Positions 1 to 11,050 of a DNA stretch of 64,000 nucleotides are shown piece after piece. The position numbers were made by a program, and so were the translations under genes. The notes beneath the pieces were generated by a model. The model was not told where the DNA came from, did not search any database, and saw only the letters and a program-made list of their open reading frames with translations. Each line of letters starts with the position of its first letter. Positions within the stretch are counted from its first letter, which is position 1. The DNA comes from Gelatoporia subvermispora B (lineage: Eukaryota > Basidiomycota > Agaricomycetes > Polyporales > Gelatoporiaceae), in contig KB445800.1 of assembly GCA_000320605.2 (NCBI GenBank), positions 1,231,957 through 1,295,956 of the forward strand, read 5' to 3'.

Positions 1-131
1 GTCAGGCACTTCGTTGATCATCAGTGGTGCGTGCCCTGAGCCGTCTATATTCGCACCGGCGTTCATGAAGTGCTTATACTCCACGATCAGTGGCCGGAAG
101 CCCTGGTTCAACAAGTTCCGTGCTTCCCTCA
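1..131 (-). other. possible partial exon running off the left edge
   Basis: About 40 codons are open on the minus strand from an in-frame stop near position 135 to the window edge. The peptide contains the stretch RPLIVEYKHFMNAGANIDG, which looks protein-like in composition. A weak AG acceptor lies just after the stop. I do not recognise the family and cannot see the rest of the gene. It could be a transposon remnant or chance. Confidence 0.2.
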
Positions 132-3100
132 ATCAGTCCAAGACGGTAGACGGCATTGACAAGCTCCTGCGCAGCAAAGTTCAGCGATGGCGTGGACTGG
201 AGCCGTTACTGCCGGGCGTGCGAGAAGATGATGCGTCAGAGGTATCTGAATCCGAGGGGCATTGCAAAGACTGGGATCAGCCTCTGTCCTCGTTGTCGCT
301 GCTTGTGTAGTGCCTATCTTGCAGATGTACTGCGACTGTCTGTCTGCTAATTGTATCTGTAGTATCGTGATTTAGTACATGGGAATTACTGTACTGTTCC
401 TGACAGTGCGAAGCTGCCGATCAGTCGAGAAGCTAGAACGTGCAACTCAATGTTGTCGTCATTCGACTGTCAGGACCTTCAAGCTTCAGACTTTAGGATA
501 TCAGCTCAATGATGAGTATCAAGCAGCAAGGTAAGCGTCCAGACTCGCGGAGTTTGTCAGTGCAAGCCGCCACCGGCAAACGCCGCTACGAGCGACATAC
601 GGCGACTGATCTTTTCTGGGGGTTTCCTGCATCACTCCCATGTTCTTCCTTCATCTAACTATTATTCCATCGAATACTTCGCAAGTTATCCTCCTGGTGA
701 TCTATACACATATATTCAGCATCAATGTAATAAAGTTCGTCGCTAAAATCGCCGAGGTGCGGGGGTAGACCGCTACGGTTCACGAATCATGCTCCCGCGA
801 TCGTTCGCCGTGCTTCATTAGGGCTAGCCGGAGATAGATAGTTCTCATCCGCTCGGTGCTCTCCGTCTTCGGTTGTCGACAGTAAAAACATCCGTAGGTA
901 CGCAATCTCCTGAGAATGACGGGCTCGCAGCCGATCTGAAGGGGATCTTGAGGTGAGTGACTATATGCGGCTTTCAGCATTCCATCTCCGCTCACCTGTT
1001 GAGTGGATTCAAGAGATGGTGTGTTACTCAACAGAGGCACGTCGCTTGAGGACTGCCTCATGCACAGCGCCTCTCAGGAGAGGTCAACAGAGCATCTGAT
1101 AGCATATCTGACTTGAATATCCGCATAGATCGGCGCGGGACAGAGCACGCACAACGGCCTCCTACCCTATCAATCACAAATCGAACCGAACGATACACGT
1201 CTAGAGTCTTTTCAAGCACCGCATATATGCGCTTATCTTGTGCTCCTTAGCTCCGGTACAGTGCAATATCCTAGCAGACCATCTGTCATGGGTGGACACT
1301 GCAGCATGATGACGGCGTCAGGGGACGATGGTTCAGTGAAGGCAGTACGTACACCTTCCGTCAGTGCGACTCACGTATCTCGGTCCTGCTGCGGAATTAC
1401 TAATGCAAATACCCGGATCTCGTTCACAGCTCAGTATCTCGGCGAGAGAACAACTAGCTTGAAGAGCGTTGACGCTGCGGAAGTTGTTGCATGTCGGGTG
1501 ATATGCCTTTACGTCAGTCCACGGCAGACGATTCGGAGAAAAGATCTCCAGAGATTTCACATCTTTCTTACCTTTCAGGGCCATTACCTCAGTGTTGGGT
1601 ACTGTGGGCGCGAGTTGGAAAAGGCAAGGATGAGCCCGTTCCCTCAATAGGCCGTCTCTTGCCGGCCCTATCTTCCCGGCGAAATTGCCTCTCGGTCGTC
1701 AATTCAAGTCCGACATGTTCAAGGGCGAGCGCGATCTTGCCCATCTACTACGGATTGTAAGTTTGCGACCGTAGCTTACCAGACATGCAACATCTTTCCC
1801 TCAAGCCCCATCGTATCACTACACAGCGACTTCTGAAGGAAGCCTTGATATGCCTGCAATGCGATCCTGCCGCTCGGTTGGTACTCCCGACATCCGGTAT
1901 CACTTCTGACGCCAGTTCTTGGCCGTCTGAAACAACAATTAGCATTTGCCAATGGGATTCAACTGGTTGCGAATGGTCTTAGTTGGAGCCACCTATCCAG
2001 CCTAGCGCGGAACCGATCACTGCCTACTTTCCGATCCTCGTGAACGCCTTGTCGCGGAAGTACTCTAGGTTTGTCGTACATGGCGAAGTTCGGACCTGCA
2101 ACGCTAGCGATAACCATTTGTTTTCGTGCGCTCCTGTGATTTTGCCTCACTAAAGCAGAGCCTGGCGAACACATAGCATCTACACATCGTGCAATGACTG
2201 CTGCAGTGGTACTGTAACGAACATCGGCTGAGACAACCGTGTCTGCACCTTTCTCTTCCGATCTGGGAGCCGACTAGTAATGCGCTAACCTCAACATCGA
2301 TGTGTTTGTATGTCTTATGATCATCTGTGTATCTTGCGTACCGGACGGCAAGATGAACGGGATTACACAAGCTTCGGTATCTCGCGGACGGTGTACTCGT
2401 CCTAACTCGCCTACTCAATTGAACTGTGGAATCCATGGCCTCTCGCGGAACTTTTCGTGCGTGAGCACACGCATGTGCAAGGATCGTTGTTACGTAGCAC
2501 GGCACGGACGGATGATCCATGCAACCGAATCAAAAGACTGCACCAGCCCCTATCGTACGTTTTCCTTCGGTTTGCGGTCCACTGAGAACTAATTTGTGCT
2601 TCACGTGCAGCGTTGACACCCGCCGTAATGGCCTCAACGTGGACATCTGTTACCGAGACAAGACAACAACGTTCGGTGTCGCAATCATGCGCGAAATCAA
2701 TCTACTAGGCTACCTGGTCAGGGTGAAGTGCACTGCACTATTGCTGCCCCGTAGCTGATTTAGTGGCAGAGCGACTTCTACTCACTGATTTCATTTGCAG
2801 AATGACTGGTTGCATGCCTCGTTTTGCCCGAGGCTTTAACTGAATGGACTGGTCCGGTGACTCATCAATCGGGTCTCGTGCATGATGTGGCGCCCGAGGT
2901 ATTCTGATGTTACGTCAATGTAAAGGCTGCTTTCTCTTCCTCGAACGAAGACAGTAGCTGCTTCAGCATTCCCAGCGCAGGATAGCCATCATTAAGGACG
3001 GCCGACAGTTCGGGTGCCTCCCCGACAACGTGTCACACTGTCCCACGTGAAGAGTCTTCGCAATGATACGTATATTCATGTCAATACACTCTTGCTTGGG

Positions 3101-5242
3101 AGCGCGCTGCAGTCTCAGTTCTTACATTTATTGCCGCTCAGCATTTACTTGAAAGCACGCTTGCATCTATAGCAAGTAATTCATCAGCTCGTCGCGGCGT
3201 ATACCGTGTAAGAATTACCGGTCTATGGATTCTGGGAGACAAGGGCTCACGTGCTTACAGCTGATCTCTACTGGATTGTAATTTTCACTAGCTGACAGGC
3301 AAACGGCGTGCCTTTCGTCCGTCCAGAGCGCCTCGATAGATCGAACTCCTCATTTTCGCCCTTCAGGTCGGTCATCACTTCCCGAATGTAACCTCACCGT
3401 CCCCAGTTCACTATTCAGCACCTGACTACATCATTCATATGGCAAGTGCCTACAAGTACCGACAGTACTGCAGTCTAACTCTGGTGTTTTCCAGGGCGGC
3501 ATCTTACGCAAAAGGAACTCCATATTCACGAGAGATTGGCTGCCTTCGGCACCTTTTTGAGCGGCTTAGCCTATCTATGTGAGAAGATGAACGCTGTCGT
3601 GTAGGCCGCTGATGAGGTCATTCCTCCGTTTGTCTCGCCTTACAGCCTCTTCGTGTCTATCGGGCCGGTCCTGCAGCTCTTAGGTCGGCGTTCTTTGGGC
3701 CTTTGTGCCTCGAAGAACGCTCACCGTGAGTAGCGGGCAGCTACGCTTCCACGCTTGCGTGGAAGTACTGGTATACTAAGACCAAGGCGACTCGTTGTCG
3801 GTGGTCACAATGCGCTTGTGCGTGTTCGGTACCCTATCCCAGACCTCAACGCTATCAGCGACCGTTCTCTGGTTCAAGTCGAGCCCGTCACTTCTGGACT
3901 GAGTTATCTCGCGTTCCATTGTCTCTCAGGCTGTTCTCCGCCGAGCTTGTGGCGGCAAGATGAGGCAGAACCTCTTCCTACCGCGATGGCCCAGACCCTT
4001 TCCTGTCGTCGCCTGCATTACCCGATGACAAGTAGAGGCGAGAAACTAGGAGCTCAGCGTCCTCATTCCATCTCGTGCACGGTTATTCGGACCGGAGCCC
4101 GGTATGTGTCGTGCGATGGAACGCGCACCGTCATGCACCGAGCGTTCGAACCTGGTACCTCCGAGGATCCTTCGTCGCACCAGTTCCAAGCCACAGTCGA
4201 TCAGAATGACGCCATGCGCTACCGCTTCGCTTAATGAAGGACTAGACGATCTCATCAACAGCGAGGTCAAGAATCGAAAGGACCAGTCTAGTAGACCCCA
4301 TAAAATGGTGTGGCTACACCCCGTCTTCGAACACATCCTCACTGGCGTTGATGGCGTGTGATGTCTGCGAGAAGCTCACCATTGGCAATACTGTGATACC
4401 TGCGGGCCTCGTGCCCGTCTACCCGAACCTTAGGATCCCCGCAGAGTCGCAAATGGGGTCGTTACGACATGCCATCGGCTCTGAGGTCTGCCTCTGCGGA
4501 GGTTGGAATCAACGCCCAGGGTGTTGAACGCCTGACAGGCATGGGACAGTCTGCCTCCGGTCGTACAGCCCGGCCAATGCGGGCCTGCATCCCGTGCACT
4601 TTCTGTGGCTGAATGCGATAGGGACGGGAGGAAAGATCCGATAGAAGACGAACGGGAATCAACGCTGCGGAACGTTCCATTTAACTGTAAATTTTGAGTG
4701 TTGCAAATAATGCGGGGTGAGGACCTCGCTGGGGCGTTGCTGCCCAAGCACGCGAGTGCAATTACACTTGACACAGAAGTCTACGTCGGGACCGCGGCGA
4801 GCTTTCTCCGGTGTGAGGCGTAGTGTTCCTTCAGGACGACACGAGCAGTTCGAGTGACGCTGGCTCCGACCGAGGTCGGGCTGGGAAAAGCCGGCTCGTC
4901 TTGCGCGTTTGGAGAAGATCAGAAAAGTAATGCTTTATCCAGAACCACTGTAATATGTATGTACAAATGCCACTTGCGAGATTAGATACTGTAAATGCAG
5001 ACACATGGGAGCACCTGACCCAGAACGGAACACAGCGCGCACGCCGAGCGGCGCGGTACAGTACACCAAGCGTCCTGCTCGCGCCCCGGGCGCGCGAGGC
5101 CGAGCGAGCTATGAGCACATTGCGGAGGCACCCGTCGGCCGGGCCCGCACGCGGGGGGGCTTTTCTATCTTTGCCATCGTCGACACCGTCGGGTCCTCGT
5201 CGGCCACTGCCAGCGGCGCAGGGGACCCGACACGGGTGGTGC
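132..5242. other. intergenic, no supportable gene
   Basis: Only short open frames without recognisable domains, splice pattern or codon bias occur here. Base composition is balanced until about 4.8 kb and then becomes GC-rich. I see no transposon terminal repeats, tRNA or known protein fragment. It could hold decayed mobile elements that I cannot recognise by eye. Confidence 0.4.
3746..3765. repeat. 20-bp perfect inverted repeat
   Basis: Two 9-bp arms (CTTCCACGC and its complement) are separated by two bases. The repeat lies in gene-free DNA and its role is unknown. Confidence 0.4.
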
Positions 5243-6865
5243 TTACTGGCCGCCGACCATGACCTTCAGCACGACGTTGCCGGCCTCGTCGCGGCCCTTT
5301 GCGAGGAGCTCGAACGCTTGCTTCGCCTCGTGCAGCGGCACGCGGTGCGTCACGAGCTGCTCGATCCCCGGGAGCGCGCCCGACGCGAGCAGCGAGAGCG
5401 CGGCGGGGTACGTGTGCGCGTACCGGAACGAGCCGAGGATGTCCACCTCGCGCAGCGCCGCTGCCGACAGAGGGAGGGTCACGTTGCGCGAGCCCATGCC
5501 CACGAGCATCACCTTGCCGCCCGTTGCTGCCGCCTGTGCACAGAGTTCCGTCAGCATGCGCCACAACTGATGGACGAGAGGAGGCAGACGTACGTGGACG
5601 GACATCTGGATGCACGGCTCCGCGCCGGTACACTCGAATATAACGTCGAACCCGTCCTGCTGCCCGAACTCGGCGAGCGCCGCCTGCACGTTGTCGCGCG
5701 CCCGCCGGAGCTGCTCCTCGCTCGTCTTTGCCCGGTCCGTCATCGGCAGGCAGTATGTCTGGTGCGCGAACCCGGCGTTCTTCGCGAGCGCGAGTCTGCG
5801 CTGGTCGATGTCGAGAGCGACGACGCGCGGCGAGCCGTATGCCCGTGCGAGCGCGCAGGCGAGGAGACCGATCGTGCCCGCGCCAAAGACGAGCACCGTC
5901 GAGCGTGTGCCGGGCTCGAGACCGGCCCGACGAGAGGCATGAAGGAGAACGGAGAGCGGCTCGGCGAGCGCCGCTTGGTCGAATGAGCAGCTGTCTGGGA
6001 GGCTAGATAGCGGATATAGCTCAGCGCAGTCCAAACCCAGCGGGGAAGGTGAATAACTCACGGGTGGAGGACGTGCGCGGGGTGGTTCATGCGCTCTTGT
6101 AGTGTCCCGTCGTTGTGGGGGAACGTCTTGGCACTGCTGCAGAAGCGCATGTTCTTGCACAGGTTGTACCGGCCCTTCTGGCAGTAGTTGCAGCTGTTGC
6201 ACATGATTCCAGCCTCGATCGCGACGCGCTGGCCAGGGACGAGGTTCTTGACACCGGGGCCGACAGCCGTGACAATACCAGCTGCCTCGTGGCCGAGGAC
6301 CAACGGCGCTTGGACTGCGAAGTCTCCGTTCCGTCCGTGTTGGTAGTAATGTACTGTTGGGGATAGGGAAATAGCATGTCAGCAGGGGTCCTCGATCAAA
6401 TCAGCCCGCATGAGAAGCATTCAGCCAACGGCTATGCCGCTTTGAAACATGGCGTGAATCGAAGGAGTGGGGTCAGGAATCAGGATAGAGAACCAGAATG
6501 AGTTTGACCTCCTGGGACCTCCTGGGAAAGCAAGCCAGGGCCAACGCAAAAGTAAGGTGAAAGATAGATGATGTGTCATGCATGTTTTCGATGATATAAG
6601 TCAACGTTGCACAACGGAACGGGGCGGGATCAACTGAGCGAGTTAGGGATAGAGAAGTGGTTGTGGGCAGCCATGATAACTTGAAGACTAGCGGGACAAA
6701 CGACACGGTGTTTTACTTACAGTCACTGCCACAAAGACCGGTTGCTACAACAGCAACCTGGGCTTGGCCTTGTTGTGGGGGCCAGAGGGTCCGCTCCTCG
6801 AAGCGGAGGTCTTTGGGGCCGTAGAGGACGGCGGCATGTTGGTTCGGGAGAGCAATTGGAGACAT
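5243..6865 (-). CDS. zinc-dependent sorbitol/xylitol-type polyol dehydrogenase
   Basis: Predicted to oxidise a polyol (sorbitol, xylitol or L-arabinitol) to a ketose with NAD+ in the cytosol. Four exons (6865-6721, 6353-6062, 6002-5594, 5533-5243) give 378 residues, the usual length for this medium-chain dehydrogenase family. The catalytic zinc ligands are visible: Cys45 in GLCGSD and His70-Glu71 in GHEAAG. Structural zinc cysteines are Cys100, 103, 106 and 114. The Rossmann motif GAGTIG is followed by an acidic strand end (VALDID), which favours NAD over NADP. The 60-nt third intron contains no stop and stays in frame; it was removed because the flanking sequence (CTGAEPCIQMS, then GGKVMLVGMG) is continuous in the family. 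The start is the ATG placing the short MSPIALPNQ leader before the core. It is divergent from the short-chain dehydrogenase at 7490. The exact substrate cannot be read from sequence. Confidence 0.9.
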
Positions 6866-7489
6866 TGTGGGGAAGTAGGGTTGGATCTGGTGTGTTTTGA
6901 GCGTGTGATGGCGAGGGAGGGAACTGGAGAAAACATTGCGAAGCGGTGGTGATTTTATAGGCTGGAGTCTCGTGAGGAGCGAGACCGGAGACGCTGCATG
7001 AAGATCTGAACCGGTCCGAATTTCCGTGCAATGTGATCGAGTGCCCGATTAGTCATCACGGCTTCTTGCGAGCGTGTTTCCACCTCGTGTTTTGTTCAGA
7101 TACAGGCTTTGCTTCTACCCGCGGGACTTTTCCGTCCGTTCTAAACCCCGCGCGAATTCAGATCTTTTACAGCAGCAACGTTAACGCTCTGTCCAAATCA
7201 GGGGCGGGATTCATTATTGAGTCTCGTGGTGAAAATTTGAGGGGCTCACAGGGCGACCCGAGGTCGGAAGTCCGGTGCGGTGGGCCGAACCGGGGAGGCT
7301 GGAATTCGCGATACAGCCGATCGCAGGGATGCGGATGTGAGTCCCGCCGCACCGACGCCTCCGCCCTCTTCCCCTCGAAAATCATTTATATCGCTCCCGT
7401 GGTCGACCATGGGCCCCCTCGACCTCCTTGACGAGCCCTCTCGACGTCCAAGCGGATCTTGCCAATTTTTTGTGTAAAACGAACTCGTG
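6866..7489. promoter_or_regulatory. shared divergent promoter region of two dehydrogenases
   Basis: This 624-bp interval separates the ATGs of two oppositely transcribed dehydrogenase genes. A TATA-like box for the minus gene lies at 6953-6959 and an AT-rich element (ATTTATATC) for the plus gene near 7384. The head-to-head arrangement suggests, but does not prove, co-regulation. Confidence 0.5.
6953..6959 (-). promoter_or_regulatory. TATA box (TATAAAA) of the polyol dehydrogenase gene
   Basis: A perfect TATAAAA on the minus strand lies about 90 bp upstream of the chosen ATG at 6865, a plausible distance for a fungal core promoter. Confidence 0.55.
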
Positions 7490-10400
7490 ATGGACCCGAC
7501 TCCAGCCGTCGCAGCGCCCGCCCTGTTCTCGCTCGAAGGAAAGAACGTGCTCATCACCGGCGCGACCCGAGGTACGTCTTTGTACGCGACGCCGCCCCTC
7601 GCGTCGGGCGTCCCCGTTCAGGATTGTTCTGATGTTCCTTATTTTGTGTTCTGCGTGCCGTCTTACACCCGCCCGCACGACTTGCTCCCGACCACCACCC
7701 ACCTTTTGACTCCTGGCCTGCCCACGTTCGTATGTACATTCAGGCATCGGCGCCGCCTGTGCGCTCGCCCTCGCCGACGCGGGCGCGCACATTTGCCTTG
7801 TACGCCGCCCAGGTGCTCCAGAGGATCCGACCACCACCACGTTGACCGCACGTGGAACCTCACCGACCGTCGTCGAATGTGACCTCGCCGACTTGGACGC
7901 CGTCCGGACGCTCTTCGACCGCGCCCTCGCTGCGGTGGGCGGCGAGATCCACGTCCTCGTCAACTGCGCGGGCATCCAGCGACGCGCGCCCGCGGTGGAC
8001 TTCCCGGAGAAAGATTGGGACGAGGTGAGTGCGGCTCCGATCCCTACGTACGTTCGGGCGCAATCCCGGTGCAGGACGATGCAGAATGCGGACGGGATTC
8101 ACGGTGCCCGATTTGGGCGCGCCTTCGACCTGAGGTTTGGCTGGGTGCGAAGCGGTGCAAATTGACGACGATACACGTTGCGATCTGGGCGGGCTGGACA
8201 GGCCCCGCGCGTGGCATTCATTTGCGATGAGCCGCCAAACTGGGCCACTCCTCCCGGCGGGACCCTGCGAACGCTTCCAGCGAGCGAGAGAGGCGCACAC
8301 GCACAGTGCGGTGCCTCTGGCAGCGGCATGCGTGCGTGACGCGCACGCTTCTGCTTCTGCGCCTGCTTGTTCCCGCCAAAGCCCCTTCTGCGCTCGCCTT
8401 TTCACTCGTTCACTCGCCGCGGCTGCTTCCTCCGCGCGTACGTGCAGGCTGCTTGCTTCGTTGCCCCATCGAGCGGCGCGCGTCCAGGCCCACGCGTTCG
8501 TATCTCGCCGGATCGGGCGGTGCGCATCCGCGTCATGGTGGTAGCCTAGCCCTGGCGATGCGGTGGTTCGCGAGTTCGCGTTCGACGATCTGGACTGCGC
8601 CCGCGCGCTGGGGCGCAATGGGGCATCGTGGACGCAATGTGAACGCGAGGGCACTCGCACGCGCTGGATCTGGGACACACGCCGCGCATCTGGAATGTTC
8701 AGCAACGTACCATCGGGGCATTGTGCCATTCGCGCCATCCGCCATTTGTCCGTCGAGCAAGGAAAAGCCCTGGCTGGCACACCCTCGAGCGACATCCTGC
8801 CAGGGCGCAGTGGAGCGATAGATCTCGACGGTACCTTCGACACAAGCTGCTGCCTGACGGGAGCCCTGCACGTGTGCGCCCTGTCCCTGCCAGAGTACCC
8901 TGCCCGCTGGAGACGCATCGCGCATCTCGCGGCTCTGGGCAAGCGCGGCCACCCACGTACAGCCGGGGACGACCTCGCCGCCGAGGATGTCTCCGTTCTG
9001 CCGCGCGGGCGCGGGCTTCCGCATCCGTGCAGACAGCCGGGACAGCGCGTCGCCTGACGTTCCATCGCATTCGAGCGGTCTCGAGACGCGCGCGCGCAGA
9101 TCTGGGGCACCGTGCTAGTCGCGGTTTATCGCGCATGACGCGTCGTTGATCCCTGGCACGCTGCACTGCTCGCGACACGGTGCCAATGCATGCGACGCGA
9201 TACGCCGATACGCATTGCTCGGGGACGAGGCTTGCCTATCGCGCGGTGCGCATCGCTGCCCATCGCGGCAGCCGCGTCTCCCCATCGTATTGGGGACGCT
9301 GCACGTTGTTTGCCCCGTCAGACTTGGCCGCCGCCGTCGTCGTCGCCCGCGCACCCCGCCGCCTCCCGCCGCGCCGCCGCCTTCTTGTCTTCCCGACCCT
9401 GCGTTGCGCTTCGCAGGCACTCGCGGCTTCGCGCCCTGCCTGCCTAATAAGGAGCGCGCACATCATGCGTCATGGCACGTCACCGGCGAGCGCGTCCTTC
9501 CCGGGGGGCGATCGCCGATCGCAAGGCTCGCACGTCCACGCTTATGCTCGCACGCTTTTGACGTCACGCGGGCGTGCGCTGCCTGGGCTCGCCAGAACGG
9601 GCGCACAGGGGATCGTCGCGCCTTCGCTGGCCGGGTTCTCGTTGCAATGCGTTTCCCCAGCTGCTGCGCGGTGGTTCCCCTCTTTCTGTTCTGCGATTCT
9701 GATGTGCGGCCTTCCGACGCGGCGTGCCTGCAGGAGGCCTGGGCGGGGGACATCAGCTTCGCGGCGTTGCCGTACTCGCGCCGCTGCACGCAGAAGCGCA
9801 TTTGGCCGGCAGCGTTTTAGCTCTCTCTCCCACCCATAGCGCACGGCGCGCCTGCGCTCCTCCGTTTGAGTTTTGCATTTTAAATTTTGAATTTTGGGTT
9901 TCCCACTGATCTGCCGCACTGCGCTCGCACACAACTGTTGCACCTTGAGCTGCATGATGTCCAGCCGTCCGCACTCTCCCCCTGCATTTCCAACCTGGCG
10001 TTGCATCCTCGGTTTCAGCGCTGACTAGTCCCCCCGCGCGCAGGTGCTCGATGTGAACCTCAAGTCCGTCTGGCTCCTCTCTCAGGCAGCGGGCCGGCAC
10101 ATGGTGCCGCTGCGCCGCGGCAAGATCATCAACTTTTGCTCGCTCCTCACCTTCCAGGTGCGTGCACTCTCCACTGCGCGGTGGGCATAGCACTTAGAAC
10201 AACCGCCTCTGCAGGGCGGCTTCACGGTGCCGGCGTACGCTGCAGCAAAGGGCGCGCTCGGGCAGCTGACCAAGGCGCTCAGCAACGAGTGGAGCAAGCA
10301 CAACGTCCAGGTGAACGGGATCTGCCCGGGGTATATCGCGACCGACATGTGCGTGCCGGTTGTCTAGATCTCGTTTATTGTGCAGGCTCGTGAAACGGAC

Positions 10401-11050
10401 ATCGGGACATCGGGTGATCGTGCCAAAGGGCCCCCCGGCGAACAAATGGACGAGAGCGCCGGATCACTGCGCGAGACAGCATGCACGGCGGGCAGGCGCT
10501 CTGGTGCTTATATCTGCGGTGCGCGCGGCCTGCATTTCTGGGCAACCATCACTCCTTCATTCCTGCACGCACGGCTGCAGCGCAAGACAAAAGCAGCCCA
10601 GGAGCACCTTGTGGTTCGCCTCGCGATCTGCGGGGCAGCGCTGCTTCGTCGGCACCACTGCCTCCGCGCCGCCCCTCCATTCTTTTTCTCCATGCCCAAC
10701 GCGTCCTAGCCCCGCTGACACGCTTTGTGGTGACATCGTTCAGGAACGAGAAGCTGCTCCAGGACCCCGAGCGGCTGCGCCAGATCTCGGAGCGCATCCC
10801 GGCGGGGCGGTGGGGCGCGCCTGCAGACTTTGCGGGGCCAGTCGTCTTCCTCGCGAGCGCGGCAAGCCAGTATGTGTGCGGCGAGCTTCTGGTGGTCGAT
10901 GGCGTAAGTCTGCTCCGTTCACGCCAAGTTTCCGCTGTGCTGGGCTCCCCGCCCTCGTTCGGGGTATTTGGGAGCTCTGCGCGCGGGTCATGCGACTGGC
11001 AACACGATAGGGCTGACTCACGGTGTTTGCAGGGGTGGATGGGCCGGTAG
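7490..11050 (+). CDS. short-chain dehydrogenase, KduD/2-deoxy-D-gluconate 3-dehydrogenase-like
   Basis: Predicted NAD(P)-dependent oxidoreductase acting on a sugar acid or similar keto/hydroxy substrate. Six exons (7490-7571, 7744-8024, 10044-10157, 10215-10348, 10744-10903, 11033-11050) give 262 residues, typical for the classical SDR family. The cofactor motif TGATRGIG (Gly24, Gly28, Gly30), the N-C-A-G strand motif, and the catalytic Ser154, Tyr167 and Lys171 ([10 protein letters not shown]) are all present. The C-terminus VVDGGWMGR is completed by an 18-nt last exon. The second intron is about 2.0 kb and the fourth about 0.4 kb, far above the 50-90 nt seen elsewhere in this window. The start is the ATG at 7490 preceding the [11 protein letters not shown] core. 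Similarity to KduD-type enzymes is from memory of the family; substrate unknown. Confidence 0.88.
8025..10043 (+). other. 2.0-kb GC-rich intron within the SDR gene
   Basis: A GTGAGT donor and a CAG acceptor join residues WDE and VLDVNL, which are adjacent in SDR proteins, so the 2019-nt interval must be removed or the gene is broken. It is very GC-rich and carries long open frames on both strands that look compositional. No recognisable protein, terminal repeats or target-site duplication was seen. Confidence 0.75.

Noticed and set aside
4955..5986. 343-codon plus-strand open frame
   Set aside because: Antisense of the polyol dehydrogenase coding exons; GC-rich shadow with low-complexity Arg/Glu content.
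7860..9110. 416-codon minus-strand open frame
   Set aside because: It overlaps SDR exon 2 and its GC-rich intron. The Arg/Ala/Pro/Ser composition is what GC-rich DNA yields on either strand; no domain or splice logic.
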